Below, one piece after another: positions 18,627 through 26,528 of a stretch of DNA of 64,000 nucleotides (position 1 is the first letter of the stretch; every line of letters begins with the position of its first letter). Location: positions 62,001 through 126,000 of the forward strand of contig JAKOGP010000003.1 of NCBI GenBank assembly GCA_022239325.1. Reading direction: 5' to 3'. This stretch comes from Flavobacteriaceae bacterium LSUCC0859 (GTDB lineage: Bacteria; Bacteroidota; Bacteroidia; Flavobacteriales; Flavobacteriaceae). Below the pieces are notes generated by a model, which saw only the letters and a list, made by a program, of their open reading frames with translations, did not search any database and had not been told where the DNA came from. Made by a program: the position numbers and the translations under genes.

Positions 18627-18680
18627 GTTAACATATCCCTTATTTTTACGATATTTGAACCTTCTTAAAAAAGCACTATA

Positions 18681-18857
18681 ATGAATAAAAATACAGTATT
18701 GTCCTGGGCCACTTTTATCATGATTTTTATGGGTTTTTTACTCATAGGCCTCGGCGTTTTTAGATATGACGAAATAGCCGGATGGGGTTTTTCCGCAGTG
18801 GGCATTGGTTTCTTTGCTAACGCCTGGGTGTTTAACGCTTTAAAAGGGCGTGTTTAA
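18681..18857 (+). CDS. CAL67264-family small membrane protein
   Basis: A 58-residue gene with ATG at 18681 and TAA at 18857. The protein starts MNKNTVLSWATFIMIFMGF and has two hydrophobic segments around a conserved middle RYDEIAGWGFSAVGIGF, ending WVFNALKGRV. I recognise it as the CAL67264 family of flavobacterial membrane proteins. It sits 29 bases before ettA, so the two are probably one transcript. Its function is not known; a ribosome- or membrane-linked role with EttA is only a guess from position. Confidence 0.85.
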   Translation: MNKNTVLSWATFIMIFMGFLLIGLGVFRYDEIAGWGFSAVGIGFFANAWVFNALKGRV

Positions 18858-18886
18858 ATAAGTTTAACTCAAATTCATAAGTATTT

Positions 18887-20578
18887 ATGTCTGACGATAA
18901 AAAAGTAATTTTTTCCATGTCTGGGGTCACAAAGACTTACAAAACAGCCAATACCCCAGTTTTAAAAAACATATATCTCAGTTTTTTCTACGGCGCAAAG
19001 ATTGGGATCTTAGGTCTTAACGGTTCCGGGAAGTCTACCCTGCTTAAAATTATAGCAGGGGTCGACAAAAATTTTCAGGGAGATGTGGTGTTTTCACCTG
19101 GTTACAAAGTAGGTTATCTGGAGCAGGAACCTCAATTAGACCCTGAAAAAACTGTGTTAGAGGTGGTCAAAGAAGGGGTGGCAGAGACAGTGGCACTTCT
19201 AGATGAATACAACAAAATAAATGATATGTTTGGTCTGCCAGAGGTGTATGAAGACGCAGATAAAATGCAGAAATTGATGGACAAGCAGGCCCTATTGCAA
19301 GATCAAATAGACGCCAGCAACGCATGGGAGTTAGACACGAAACTTAACATAGCCATGGACGCACTGAGGACTCCAGACGCAGACAAAAAGATAGGGGTAT
19401 TGTCTGGAGGAGAAAGACGAAGGGTAGCCCTTTGTAGACTTTTACTTCAGGAACCTGAAATTTTATTACTAGATGAGCCTACCAACCACCTAGACGCAGA
19501 GTCTGTTCATTGGTTAGAGCACCATTTAGCTGCTTATAAAGGAACAGTGATAGCTGTAACTCACGACCGTTATTTTTTGGATAATGTGGCAGGTTGGATT
19601 TTAGAATTAGATAGAGGAGAAGGTATTCCATGGAAAGGAAATTACTCCAGCTGGTTAGATCAAAAATCTAAGCGTATGGCCCAGGAGAGTAAGACAGCCT
19701 CCAAGAGGCAGAAAACACTTGAACGGGAGCTTGAATGGGTTAGACAAGGCGCAAAAGGCAGGCAGACCAAACAGAAAGCCAGGTTAAATAACTACGATAA
19801 ATTACTAAGCCAAGACCAAAAGCAAATGGATGAAAAGTTAGAAATTTTCATTCCCAATGGTCCTAGACTTGGAACCAATGTATTAGAGGCCCAAGACATT
19901 AGTAAGGGCTATGATGACAAACTTTTATATGAGTCTTTAAACTTTAAACTACCGCAGGCAGGAATTGTAGGAATTATTGGTCCTAATGGTGCTGGAAAGA
20001 CTACCATTTTTAGAATGATTATGGGAGAGGAAACTCCAGATAAAGGTAGCTTTACTGTTGGAGAAACTGCCAAGATTGCCTACGTAGACCAGAGTCACAG
20101 TAATATAGACCCAGACAAGAGTATTTGGGAAAACTTTTCCGATGGTCAGGAACTTATTTTAATGGGAGAAAAGCAGGTGAATTCAAGGGCATATCTCAGT
20201 CGTTTTAATTTTTCTGGATCTGAGCAAAACAAAAAAGTAAGCATGCTTTCTGGAGGAGAACGAAACAGGTTGCATTTAGCTATGACACTAAAAGAAGAAG
20301 GCAATGTTTTGTTGTTAGATGAACCTACTAATGACCTGGATGTAAATACATTAAGGGCTTTGGAAGAAGGTCTAGAAAACTTTGCAGGCTGTGCCGTAGT
20401 GATCTCTCACGACCGCTGGTTCTTAGATAGAATTTGCACCCACATTTTAGCCTTTGAAGGAGATTCACAGGTATATTTCTTTGAAGGTTCCTTCTCAGAT
20501 TACGAGGAGAATAAAAAGAAAAGACTTGGTGGAGACCTCATGCCAAAGAGAATCAAATACAAGAAGTTGGTTAGATAG
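18887..20578 (+). CDS. ettA: Energy-dependent translational throttle protein EttA (ABC-F)
   Basis: Cytoplasmic ABC-F ATPase without membrane domains, which binds the ribosomal E site and couples translation to the ATP/ADP ratio. Two ABC cassettes are visible: Walker A GLNGSGKST (about 45) and GPNGAGKTT (about 370), signatures LSGGERRRV and LSGGERNRL, Walker B LLLDEPTNHLD and LLLDEPTNDLD. The linker between them is rich in Lys/Arg/Gln as in EttA. The 563 residues match E. coli EttA (555). The start is the ATG at 18887. A strong terminator follows. Confidence 0.96.
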   Translation: MSDDKKVIFSMSGVTKTYKTANTPVLKNIYLSFFYGAKIGILGLNGSGKSTLLKIIAGVDKNFQGDVVFSPGYKVGYLEQEPQLDPEKTVLEVVKEGVAETVALLDEYNKINDMFGLPEVYEDADKMQKLMDKQALLQDQIDASNAWELDTKLNIAMDALRTPDADKKIGVLSGGERRRVALCRLLLQEPEILLLDEPTNHLDAESVHWLEHHLAAYKGTVIAVTHDRYFLDNVAGWILELDRGEGIPWKGNYSSWLDQKSKRMAQESKTASKRQKTLERELEWVRQGAKGRQTKQKARLNNYDKLLSQDQKQMDEKLEIFIPNGPRLGTNVLEAQDISKGYDDKLLYESLNFKLPQAGIVGIIGPNGAGKTTIFRMIMGEETPDKGSFTVGETAKIAYVDQSHSNIDPDKSIWENFSDGQELILMGEKQVNSRAYLSRFNFSGSEQNKKVSMLSGGERNRLHLAMTLKEEGNVLLLDEPTNDLDVNTLRALEEGLENFAGCAVVISHDRWFLDRICTHILAFEGDSQVYFFEGSFSDYEENKKKRLGGDLMPKRIKYKKLVR

Positions 20579-20590
20579 ATTATATTACTT

Positions 20591-20629
20591 CAATAAAAAA
20601 AGCCTGCATATTGCAGGCTTTTTTTATTG
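20591..20629. terminator. Bidirectional terminator between ettA and the MBL-fold gene
   Basis: Near-perfect inverted repeat CAATAAAAAAAGCCTGCA / TGCAGGCTTTTTTTATTG with a three-base loop. The A-run on one side and T-run on the other allow termination of both the ettA transcript and the convergent minus-strand transcript. Confidence 0.9.
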
Positions 20630-20641
20630 AACCCTGTAAAC

Positions 20642-21379
20642 TTAATAGCTATCTCTAGGGTACCAATCTAATTGTATAATTTGAATCTCTGAATTTGCAT
20701 TTTTCACAATAGACCTAAAAAGCGTCACATCACTCACATTGGGTTTACCCCTGTAATGGTAAGGGTAAACAGCTTTGGGAGCAAACTCTAAAACGGCAGA
20801 GGCTGCTGCAGTTTCCCTCATAGTATACGGGAGATTCATACAGACAAAAGCCACATCTATTTGTTGTAGGGCCCTCATTTCAGGAATGTCCTCTGTGTCT
20901 CCTGAGAAGTACAGTTTTTTCCCCAACCATTCAATTACATATCCATTACCACGTCCTTTTGGATGAAAGTCCAGTGCTTCTTCACGAAGGTTATACATAG
21001 GAATAGCAGTAATATCAATATCTAAAATCCTTGTTGTGTCCCCATTATGGAGGACTAAAGTTTTATCTAAAAGCGCTGGAGTCATTTTGTCTGCAACCGC
21101 CTGTGGAGCTATGATTTTTGTGTGCTCTCCCATAATAGCACCAAGTGTTTTGGGACTAAAATGATCCCAATGAATATCTGTTATTAAGATAAGGTCTGGT
21201 TTGTGATAGTTTTCATACCAAGAAGCTTCCCCAACAGGGTCTACAAATAAGGTTTTGTTTTGGGCCGTTAGCACGGCCGATGCGTGCTCAATAGGCATTA
21301 TTTGTATTTCTTGAGCCAGAGTAAGATTGAAAAAGCACAGGAAAAAAAACAAGGCTGTAAAACGTGTAAGTGTCTTCAT
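20642..21379 (-). CDS. Exported metallo-beta-lactamase-fold hydrolase (UlaG-like)
   Basis: 245 residues with a clear signal peptide (FFFLCFFNLTLAQ), so periplasmic or secreted. The fold motifs are IEHASAVLTAQNKTLFVDPVG, then the metal loop ITDIHWDHFSPKTL, then YFSGDTEDIPEM and a C-terminal YPYHYRG. In the metal loop the first His of HxHxDH is Asp (D-I-H-W-D-H), a variant seen in the UlaG-like group. Substrate unknown. The acetyltransferase gene lies five bases upstream on the same strand, so they may be co-transcribed. Confidence 0.85.
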   Translation of the reverse strand: MKTLTRFTALFFFLCFFNLTLAQEIQIMPIEHASAVLTAQNKTLFVDPVGEASWYENYHKPDLILITDIHWDHFSPKTLGAIMGEHTKIIAPQAVADKMTPALLDKTLVLHNGDTTRILDIDITAIPMYNLREEALDFHPKGRGNGYVIEWLGKKLYFSGDTEDIPEMRALQQIDVAFVCMNLPYTMRETAAASAVLEFAPKAVYPYHYRGKPNVSDVTLFRSIVKNANSEIQIIQLDWYPRDSY

Positions 21380-21384
21380 AGGAT

Positions 21385-21864
21385 TTAATTAAAAATAATT
21401 TCCATTTTTATGTCGCAGCGTTCATAAGGTACACCATCTTCTACAGGAATTTCTACAAATCCCTTTTTTCTATAAATATAAATGGCATTTTCTAACTTTC
21501 TGCTAGAGTATAACACCAATTTTCCCCACTGTTTACTTTTTGCGAAGTCGATTGCAAAATCTAACAATTGCTGACCAAATTTTCTGCCTTGGAACTTGGG
21601 GTCTACCGCCATCTTACTGAGTTCAAAATCTCCATTTGCCAGAGGAATTAAGGCAAAGCAACCAATTATTTTATCTTCAAGAGCACCCATGAAAATAAAA
21701 CCACCTTTATTGAGAATGGCAGTATTTACGTCAGAAAGCACTTTTTCATCTATAGGCTCTACCTTAAAATAGGTATCTAACCACCTTAAATTTAAGGATT
21801 TAAATACCGAAGCATGGGTGTGAGAAAAAGGAATGATTTGAAGTTTTTTGGTGCTAATTTCCAT
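21385..21864 (-). CDS. GNAT family N-acetyltransferase
   Basis: 159-residue single-domain acetyltransferase. The acetyl-CoA binding segment FELSKMAVDPKFQGRKFGQQLL contains the Q/RxxGxG/A-type loop (QGRKFG), and a C-terminal LVLYSSRKLENAIYIYRKKGF supplies the usual last helix and strand. Substrate unknown. The ATG at 21862-21864 is the only good start. It precedes the MBL-fold hydrolase by five bases. Confidence 0.88.
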   Translation of the reverse strand: MEISTKKLQIIPFSHTHASVFKSLNLRWLDTYFKVEPIDEKVLSDVNTAILNKGGFIFMGALEDKIIGCFALIPLANGDFELSKMAVDPKFQGRKFGQQLLDFAIDFAKSKQWGKLVLYSSRKLENAIYIYRKKGFVEIPVEDGVPYERCDIKMEIIFN

Positions 21865-21968
21865 GGTAGACTGCTTTGAAAAAGAATGATATTAAAAATA
21901 TACAAAATTAAAATCCAAAAATGGATTTGCTGCGTATATAGAAGACAAAAATCAATTTAACTATTATT

Positions 21969-22847
21969 ATGTCAAATCCAGAAAACAATTTAAAAAGAAT
22001 TACTATTGCCTTAGGAGTGCTATTTGCTGCTACCCTAATTTTATCTATCACGCTATTTATAGATAAGAAAAATACAGAAGAAGCACTTACAGAAGAGAAA
22101 GCTTTAGTTATTGAAGACTTAAACAACCTAAAAGCAGATTACGACAATGTAAAAACTGAAAATGCGGCTGTGAACAGCGCTTTGGCTGCTGCTAAATCTG
22201 AAATTTCTGCTTTTATAGACTCTGTAGCTGTATTAAATGCAGATATTGCTAGTCTTAGAAAGTACAGAAACCAGGTGTACAGATTAAGAAAAGAGCGTAC
22301 TTCTTTATTAGAGCAGGTAGCTTTACTTACAGAAAACAACGCAAAATTAACAGAGGAGCGTAATAAAACTTTTGAAGCTCTAGAAGCTCAAACTGCAGAG
22401 AACCAAACTTTAGTGGCTCAAAACACGAAGTTAGCAGACGCTGTAGAAAGGGGATCTGCTTTAATTTTAGAATCTTTTACGGTTCAGGCAGTTAAAGAGA
22501 GAAACTCTGGCAAATTTGTAGACACTAAAAGAGCTAGAAGAGCAGACGCTTTCAAAGTGTGCTATACCATTGCAGAAAATGTATTGACAGAAGCTGGTGA
22601 CACCAATTTCTACATTGAAGTATTAGACCCACAAGGAGCTGTTTTAGGAGACGCTCAAACGGCTTCTGCAGAAGGTGGTGCTACATTAAACTACAGTAAA
22701 GCTACTACATTCTTGTATGAAAATGCTTCTTTAGATGTATGTGATTACGTGAGTGCTGCTTCAGATTTCCCTAAAGGAAACTATATGGTAAATGTATACG
22801 ATAACAACTTGAGATTATTAGGAACCTCTACTTTTACTTTAAAGTAA
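21969..22847 (+). CDS. Coiled-coil membrane-anchored protein of unknown function
   Basis: 292 residues. A single hydrophobic segment lies at about 12-30 (ITIALGVLFAATLILSITLFI), followed by a long Ala/Glu/Lys-rich coiled coil (about 35-165) and a C-terminal beta-rich domain (YTIAENVLTEAGDTNFYIEVLDPQGAVLGD ... GNYMVNVYDNNLRLLGTSTFTL). The topology suggests an inner-membrane protein with the coiled coil and the globular domain in the periplasm. Homologues in this family of bacteria are sometimes labelled as chromosome-partitioning proteins, but nothing in the sequence (no ATPase motif) supports that. A terminator follows. Confidence 0.75.
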   Translation: MSNPENNLKRITIALGVLFAATLILSITLFIDKKNTEEALTEEKALVIEDLNNLKADYDNVKTENAAVNSALAAAKSEISAFIDSVAVLNADIASLRKYRNQVYRLRKERTSLLEQVALLTENNAKLTEERNKTFEALEAQTAENQTLVAQNTKLADAVERGSALILESFTVQAVKERNSGKFVDTKRARRADAFKVCYTIAENVLTEAGDTNFYIEVLDPQGAVLGDAQTASAEGGATLNYSKATTFLYENASLDVCDYVSAASDFPKGNYMVNVYDNNLRLLGTSTFTLK

Positions 22848-22866
22848 TTTTCTAATGATACCCTAT

Positions 22867-22898
22867 AAAAAGGCCCGCTGAAAGCGGGCCTTTTTTTT
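22867..22898 (+). terminator. Rho-independent terminator
   Basis: AGGCCCGCT (22871-22879), a three-base loop, AGCGGGCCT (22883-22891) and then a run of T. The A-run on the left would let it also stop fumC transcription from the opposite side. Confidence 0.9.
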
Positions 22899-22915
22899 AT
22901 GCATGTAGTATAGCC

Positions 22916-24310
22916 TTACAGGCTGCCAACCATATCTTCTGGTTTTACCCAATCGTCGTAATCTTCTGCACTCACATAGCCTAAATTAATAGCTTCTTCC
23001 TTTAATGTAGTGCCATTTGCGTGCGCTGTATTGGCAATCTCTGCGGCTTTATAATAACCAATTTTAGTGTTCAGCGCAGTCACTAACATCAGAGAATTGT
23101 TGAGCAATTTTTCAATTACTGGATAATTGGGCTCAATGCCAGCTGCACAGTGGTCATTGAAAGACACACAGGCATCGCCCAGTAACTGGGCAGAAGACAA
23201 TATATTAGCCGCCATAAGGGGTTTAAATACATTGAGTTCGTAATGTCCTTGAGTACCTCCAATGGTAATTGCTACGTCGTTGCCCATGACTTGAGCACAA
23301 ACCATAGTAAGGGCTTCTGCTTGGGTTGGATTTACTTTTCCTGGCATGATAGAACTGCCGGGCTCGTTAGCAGGAATGATAATTTCTCCAATTCCGGAGC
23401 GTGGTCCAGAAGCCAAAAGTCTAATGTCATTGGCAATTTTGTTGAGGGATACCGCTAGTTGTTTTAGGGCTCCATGACTCTCCACAATGGCGTCATGCGC
23501 TGCCAAAGCTTCAAATTTATTTTCTGCAGTAATAAAAGGCATACTGGTAAAAGAAGCCATGTACTTGGCCACCAATACGTCATAGCCCTTGGGGGTATTT
23601 AAACCGGTACCTACAGCGGTGCCTCCCAAGGCCATCTCAGACAAATGCGGAAGGGTGTTTTTAAGCGCCTTTAACCCGTGATTAAGTTGTGATACATAGC
23701 CTGAAAATTCCTGACCTAAGGTGAGAGGCGTAGCGTCCATGAGATGGGTTCTACCAATTTTAACTACCTCTTTAAATTCTTTGGACTTTTTATCTAAGGT
23801 ATCTCTTAGTTTCTCAATACCAGGAATGGTTACCTCTACTATTTTTTTATAAGCAGCTATGTGCATACCCGTTGGAAAGGTGTCATTAGAAGACTGAGAT
23901 TTATTGACGTCGTCATTGGGTTGGATGGTTTTTTCCCCTTCTCCAATAACTTTTCCAGCCATTTCATGTGCTCTGTTGGCTATGACCTCATTGACGTTCA
24001 TGTTACTTTGTGTACCAGAGCCGGTTTGCCAGATAACCAAAGGAAATTGGCTGTCGTGTTTACCTTCCAGAATTTCATCACAAACTGCGGCAATAAGATC
24101 TCTTTTTTCTTTGGATAGAACTCCTAAATCGCAGTTGGCATAGGCTGCAGCTTTTTTGAGTACGGCAAAACCATACACCACATCTAAAGGCATAGAGGCT
24201 GCAGGGCCAATTTTGAAGTTATTTCTGGATCTTTCTGTTTGGGCACCCCAGTACTTGTCTGCAGGAACTTCTACATTTCCCATGGTGTCTTTTTCTATTC
24301 TAAAGCTCAT
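22916..24310 (-). CDS. fumC: Fumarate hydratase class II
   Basis: Cytoplasmic TCA-cycle enzyme that interconverts fumarate and L-malate. The 464 residues match E. coli FumC (467). The superfamily signature [13 protein letters not shown] is present with its catalytic serine, as are [34 protein letters not shown] and [19 protein letters not shown]. The opening [26 protein letters not shown] is standard. The start is an ATG. Confidence 0.97.
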   Translation of the reverse strand: MSFRIEKDTMGNVEVPADKYWGAQTERSRNNFKIGPAASMPLDVVYGFAVLKKAAAYANCDLGVLSKEKRDLIAAVCDEILEGKHDSQFPLVIWQTGSGTQSNMNVNEVIANRAHEMAGKVIGEGEKTIQPNDDVNKSQSSNDTFPTGMHIAAYKKIVEVTIPGIEKLRDTLDKKSKEFKEVVKIGRTHLMDATPLTLGQEFSGYVSQLNHGLKALKNTLPHLSEMALGGTAVGTGLNTPKGYDVLVAKYMASFTSMPFITAENKFEALAAHDAIVESHGALKQLAVSLNKIANDIRLLASGPRSGIGEIIIPANEPGSSIMPGKVNPTQAEALTMVCAQVMGNDVAITIGGTQGHYELNVFKPLMAANILSSAQLLGDACVSFNDHCAAGIEPNYPVIEKLLNNSLMLVTALNTKIGYYKAAEIANTAHANGTTLKEEAINLGYVSAEDYDDWVKPEDMVGSL

Positions 24311-24396
24311 AGTGTGATAAATAAGTTTCTTAAGATTTTATATACAAAACAAAGGTACGTTACCGACTCCTTTTTTGCCATATTTTTTCATTCAGA

Positions 24397-24429
24397 TTTG
24401 CTAGTTTTATAAATTCTGACTTATCTTTG
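24397..24429 (+). promoter_or_regulatory. Consensus promoter of the small membrane protein gene at 24450
   Basis: TTTG (24397-24400), exactly 21 bases, TATCTTTG (24422-24429): both elements match the Bacteroidota primary sigma consensus TTTG-N19-21-TAnnTTTG perfectly. The start codon lies about 20 bases downstream. Confidence 0.65.
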
Positions 24430-24449
24430 CAGGTGTAAAAATGTATCTT

Positions 24450-24620
24450 ATGTTCGAATTTGACCAATACCTTGGATTTATAGCCTTTTTAACCATTTTA
24501 ACTATTGGTTTTTGGCTCATGATATTTTTATTGACTTTCGTGATCCCTTATTGGTTAGGAGGTTCTTTGCTAGAGTTTCTCAAGGAAAAAAGAGATGCTA
24601 AGAAAAACAAAACAAGCTAA
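24450..24620 (+). CDS. Small membrane protein of unknown function (56 residues)
   Basis: The frame runs MFEFDQYLGFIAFLTILTIG ... and has one or two hydrophobic segments (GFIAFLTILTIGFWLMIFLLTFVIPYW split by short turns) followed by a basic tail EFLKEKRDAKKNKTS. An in-frame ATG at 24441 would add three residues. It is flanked by a consensus promoter and a strong terminator, which makes it a convincing stand-alone gene. I do not recognise a named family. A membrane-associated helper or stress peptide is possible but not supported by anything specific. Confidence 0.7.
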   Translation: MFEFDQYLGFIAFLTILTIGFWLMIFLLTFVIPYWLGGSLLEFLKEKRDAKKNKTS

Positions 24621-24640
24621 AAGCTATTTGCATATCATTT

Positions 24641-24668
24641 AAAAAGCACCCCATGGGGTGCTTTTTTT
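24641..24668 (+). terminator. Rho-independent terminator after the small membrane protein gene
   Basis: AGCACCCC / GGGGTGCT around a two-base centre, flanked by an A-run and followed by seven T. It is nearly symmetrical and could act on both strands. Confidence 0.9.
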
Positions 24669-24732
24669 ATACATCTCTTAGATCTAGTTTGTTCGTCCTA
24701 AAGTTTTTATAATGAAGGTGTTTTTAAATTTA

Positions 24733-25212
24733 CTAGGACTTATTTTTTTTACGTTTCTTCTTTTTCTTCTCTTTTTTAGGTTTTTTAAATCCCTCTTCTT
24801 GCAGCGCCACAAAGGCTAGGTATTTTTCCTCTGGCAAACCATTTTTCAGAGCCTCCTCTTGTTCTTTTTGAATTTTTTCAACTGCAGTTTTAATTTTGTC
24901 TTGGTCTAATTTTAATAGCTGTAATTCAATGCTCTTTTGAACTGAATTTATTAAAATGGTTCTGACAACAGCCTCTTCAAAAACAGTTAGTCCAATTGCT
25001 TCTTTGAGCGCAGGCATTTGTTGGTCTACAATCTGTTCTGCAGTTAAATTTTCAGGTTTTTCCTGTCTCATTGGCTCCTGAGGCGCAAGTGATTGTCTTC
25101 TGCCTGTATATGGGTTTCTCCCCATACCGCGCCCCATACCAAATTGCGCGTAGGCGTCTGCACACATGGTCATGAGCATAAGGAGAAAAATGGGTTGTAA
25201 AATTTTTTTCAT
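24733..25212 (-). CDS. Exported Lys-rich protein of unknown function
   Basis: 159 residues with a signal peptide (KKILQPIFLLMLMTMCADAYAQ). The mature start is Gly/Met/Arg-rich (FGMGRGMGRNPYTGRRQ), a helical middle follows (AEQIVDQQMPALKEAIGLTVFEEAVVRTILINSVQKS), and the end is a strongly basic tail of Lys and Arg. The helical part has some likeness to Spy/CpxP-type periplasmic proteins, but no LTxxQ motif is seen, so the likeness is weak. It lies downstream of prfB on the same strand, 82 bases away. Function unknown. Confidence 0.65.
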   Translation of the reverse strand: MKKILQPIFLLMLMTMCADAYAQFGMGRGMGRNPYTGRRQSLAPQEPMRQEKPENLTAEQIVDQQMPALKEAIGLTVFEEAVVRTILINSVQKSIELQLLKLDQDKIKTAVEKIQKEQEEALKNGLPEEKYLAFVALQEEGFKKPKKEKKKKKRKKNKS

Positions 25213-25294
25213 AATTAAATTTTAAAATCTAGTATCTCAGTGAGAAATCCATTACAAATATAAGAAGTAAAAGACGCAATAGTATACCATAGCA

Positions 25295-26396
25295 CTAGTC
25301 TTCTGATTCTTTTTGTCCCATAAGCATGAGATAGCTTTTTAAAAATGGATCTATTTGTCCGTCTAAAACACCGTCTACATCTGCAGTTTCTACACCAGTA
25401 CGAACATCTTTTACAAGTTTATATGGGTGTAACACATAGTTTCTAATTTGAGAGCCCCATTCAATTTTCATTTTGGAAGACTCTATTTCAGACCTGGCCT
25501 CTTGTCTTTTCCTGAGTTCTATCTCATAGAGTTGCGATTTTAGAAGTTTCATGGCATTTTCACGATTGTCTAATTGAGACCTGGTCTCTGAATTGTGAAT
25601 AATAATACCCGTAGGGTGGTGGGTAAGTATTGCTTTGGTTTCTACCTTGTTTACATTCTGACCTCCAGCCCCCCCAGAGCGTGCAAAAGCCCAGGAAATA
25701 TCTGCAGGGTTAATCACAATTTCTATGGAGTCATCTATTAATGGGTACACATAAACTGAGGCAAATGATGTATGCCGTTTGGCATTGCTGTCAAAGGGAG
25801 AAATACGCACCAGCCTGTGTACCCCATTTTCCCCTTTGAGCCAACCAAAAGCAAAATCTCCCTCTATGCCTAAGGTCACTGTTTTAACACCTGCTACGTC
25901 CCCCTCTTGATAATTGAGCTCTTTAATTTTAAACCCAGCCTTTTGGCTCCACATCATGTACATACGCATGAGCATAGCTGCCCAATCACAACTTTCAGTA
26001 CCTCCTGCACCCGCTGTAATTTGAAGTACGGCAGAGAGGTTATCTCCCTCCTCAGAAAGCATATTTTTAAACTCTAGATCTTCCAAAAGCGCTAAAGTCT
26101 TTTCGTATTGCAAACTAACTTCCTGTTCGCTAACTGCTTCCTCTGCAAAGAAATCCATCAGCACTTCTAAATCTTCTATGTTGGCTTTGGCTTGCTCATA
26201 GCCTTGCACCCAGATTTTTATAGATTGAATAAATTTCATCTGCTGCTGGGCTTTTTGAGGGTCGTCCCAAAAATCAGGAGCCAGGGTTTTTTCCTCCTGG
26301 TTTTCTATTTCGATGCGTTTGGCATCTATGTCAAAGATACCTCCTTAACGCACCAAGGCGTTCTAAAAGACCTTTGAATTGATCTGTTGTAAGCAT
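25295..26396 (-). CDS. prfB: Peptide chain release factor 2, with programmed +1 frameshift
   Basis: RF2 ends translation at UGA and UAA. The gene is in two frames. It begins at the ATG 26394-26396, reads 21 codons to CTT (26334-26336), and meets an in-frame TGA (26331-26333). A +1 shift at CTT-TGA-C continues with GAC (26330-26332) as D-I-D-A-K and runs to 25295. The product has 366 residues (E. coli RF2 has 365). GGQ lies in [16 protein letters not shown], and the stop-codon reading tripeptide SPF is in [11 protein letters not shown]. This is the normal autoregulated RF2 arrangement, not a pseudogene. Confidence 0.97.
26330..26345 (-). promoter_or_regulatory. RF2 programmed frameshift site
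   Basis: On the minus strand the order is AGG AGG TAT CTT TGA C: an internal Shine-Dalgarno-like AGGAGG three bases before the slippery CTT, then the UGA stop in a poor context. This is the layout known from most bacterial prfB genes. It is also a rare case where SD pairing is used in a group whose ordinary start sites mostly lack SD sequences. Confidence 0.95.
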
Positions 26397-26411
26397 ATGT
26401 GTAGTTTTTAG

Positions 26412-26445
26412 CAAAAATAAGATTTAGCCTTGGTTGTACCATCAA
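26412..26445 (-). promoter_or_regulatory. Candidate prfB promoter
   Basis: On the minus strand, TTG (26443-26445), 23 bases, then TATTTTTG (26412-26419). The -7 box is perfect; the spacing is at the upper limit. The prfB ATG follows 15 bases later. Confidence 0.4.
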
Positions 26446-26528
26446 TTTTAGTAAATTTAGTTTTCAGTTAATTACAGGACCTTATAGGATCTGTAATTAC
26501 TTTTTAATAACCAACTAAAACCAAGCTC

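Noticed and set aside
25295-26239. prfB as a gene starting at the internal ATG or as a frameshifted pseudogene
   Set aside because: The upstream 21 codons, AGGAGG and CTT-TGA-C match the conserved programmed shift, and the joined protein has normal length.
26192-26377. Plus-strand frame opposite the 5' part of prfB
   Set aside because: It lies opposite the frameshift region of prfB, whose two frames together give a full RF2.
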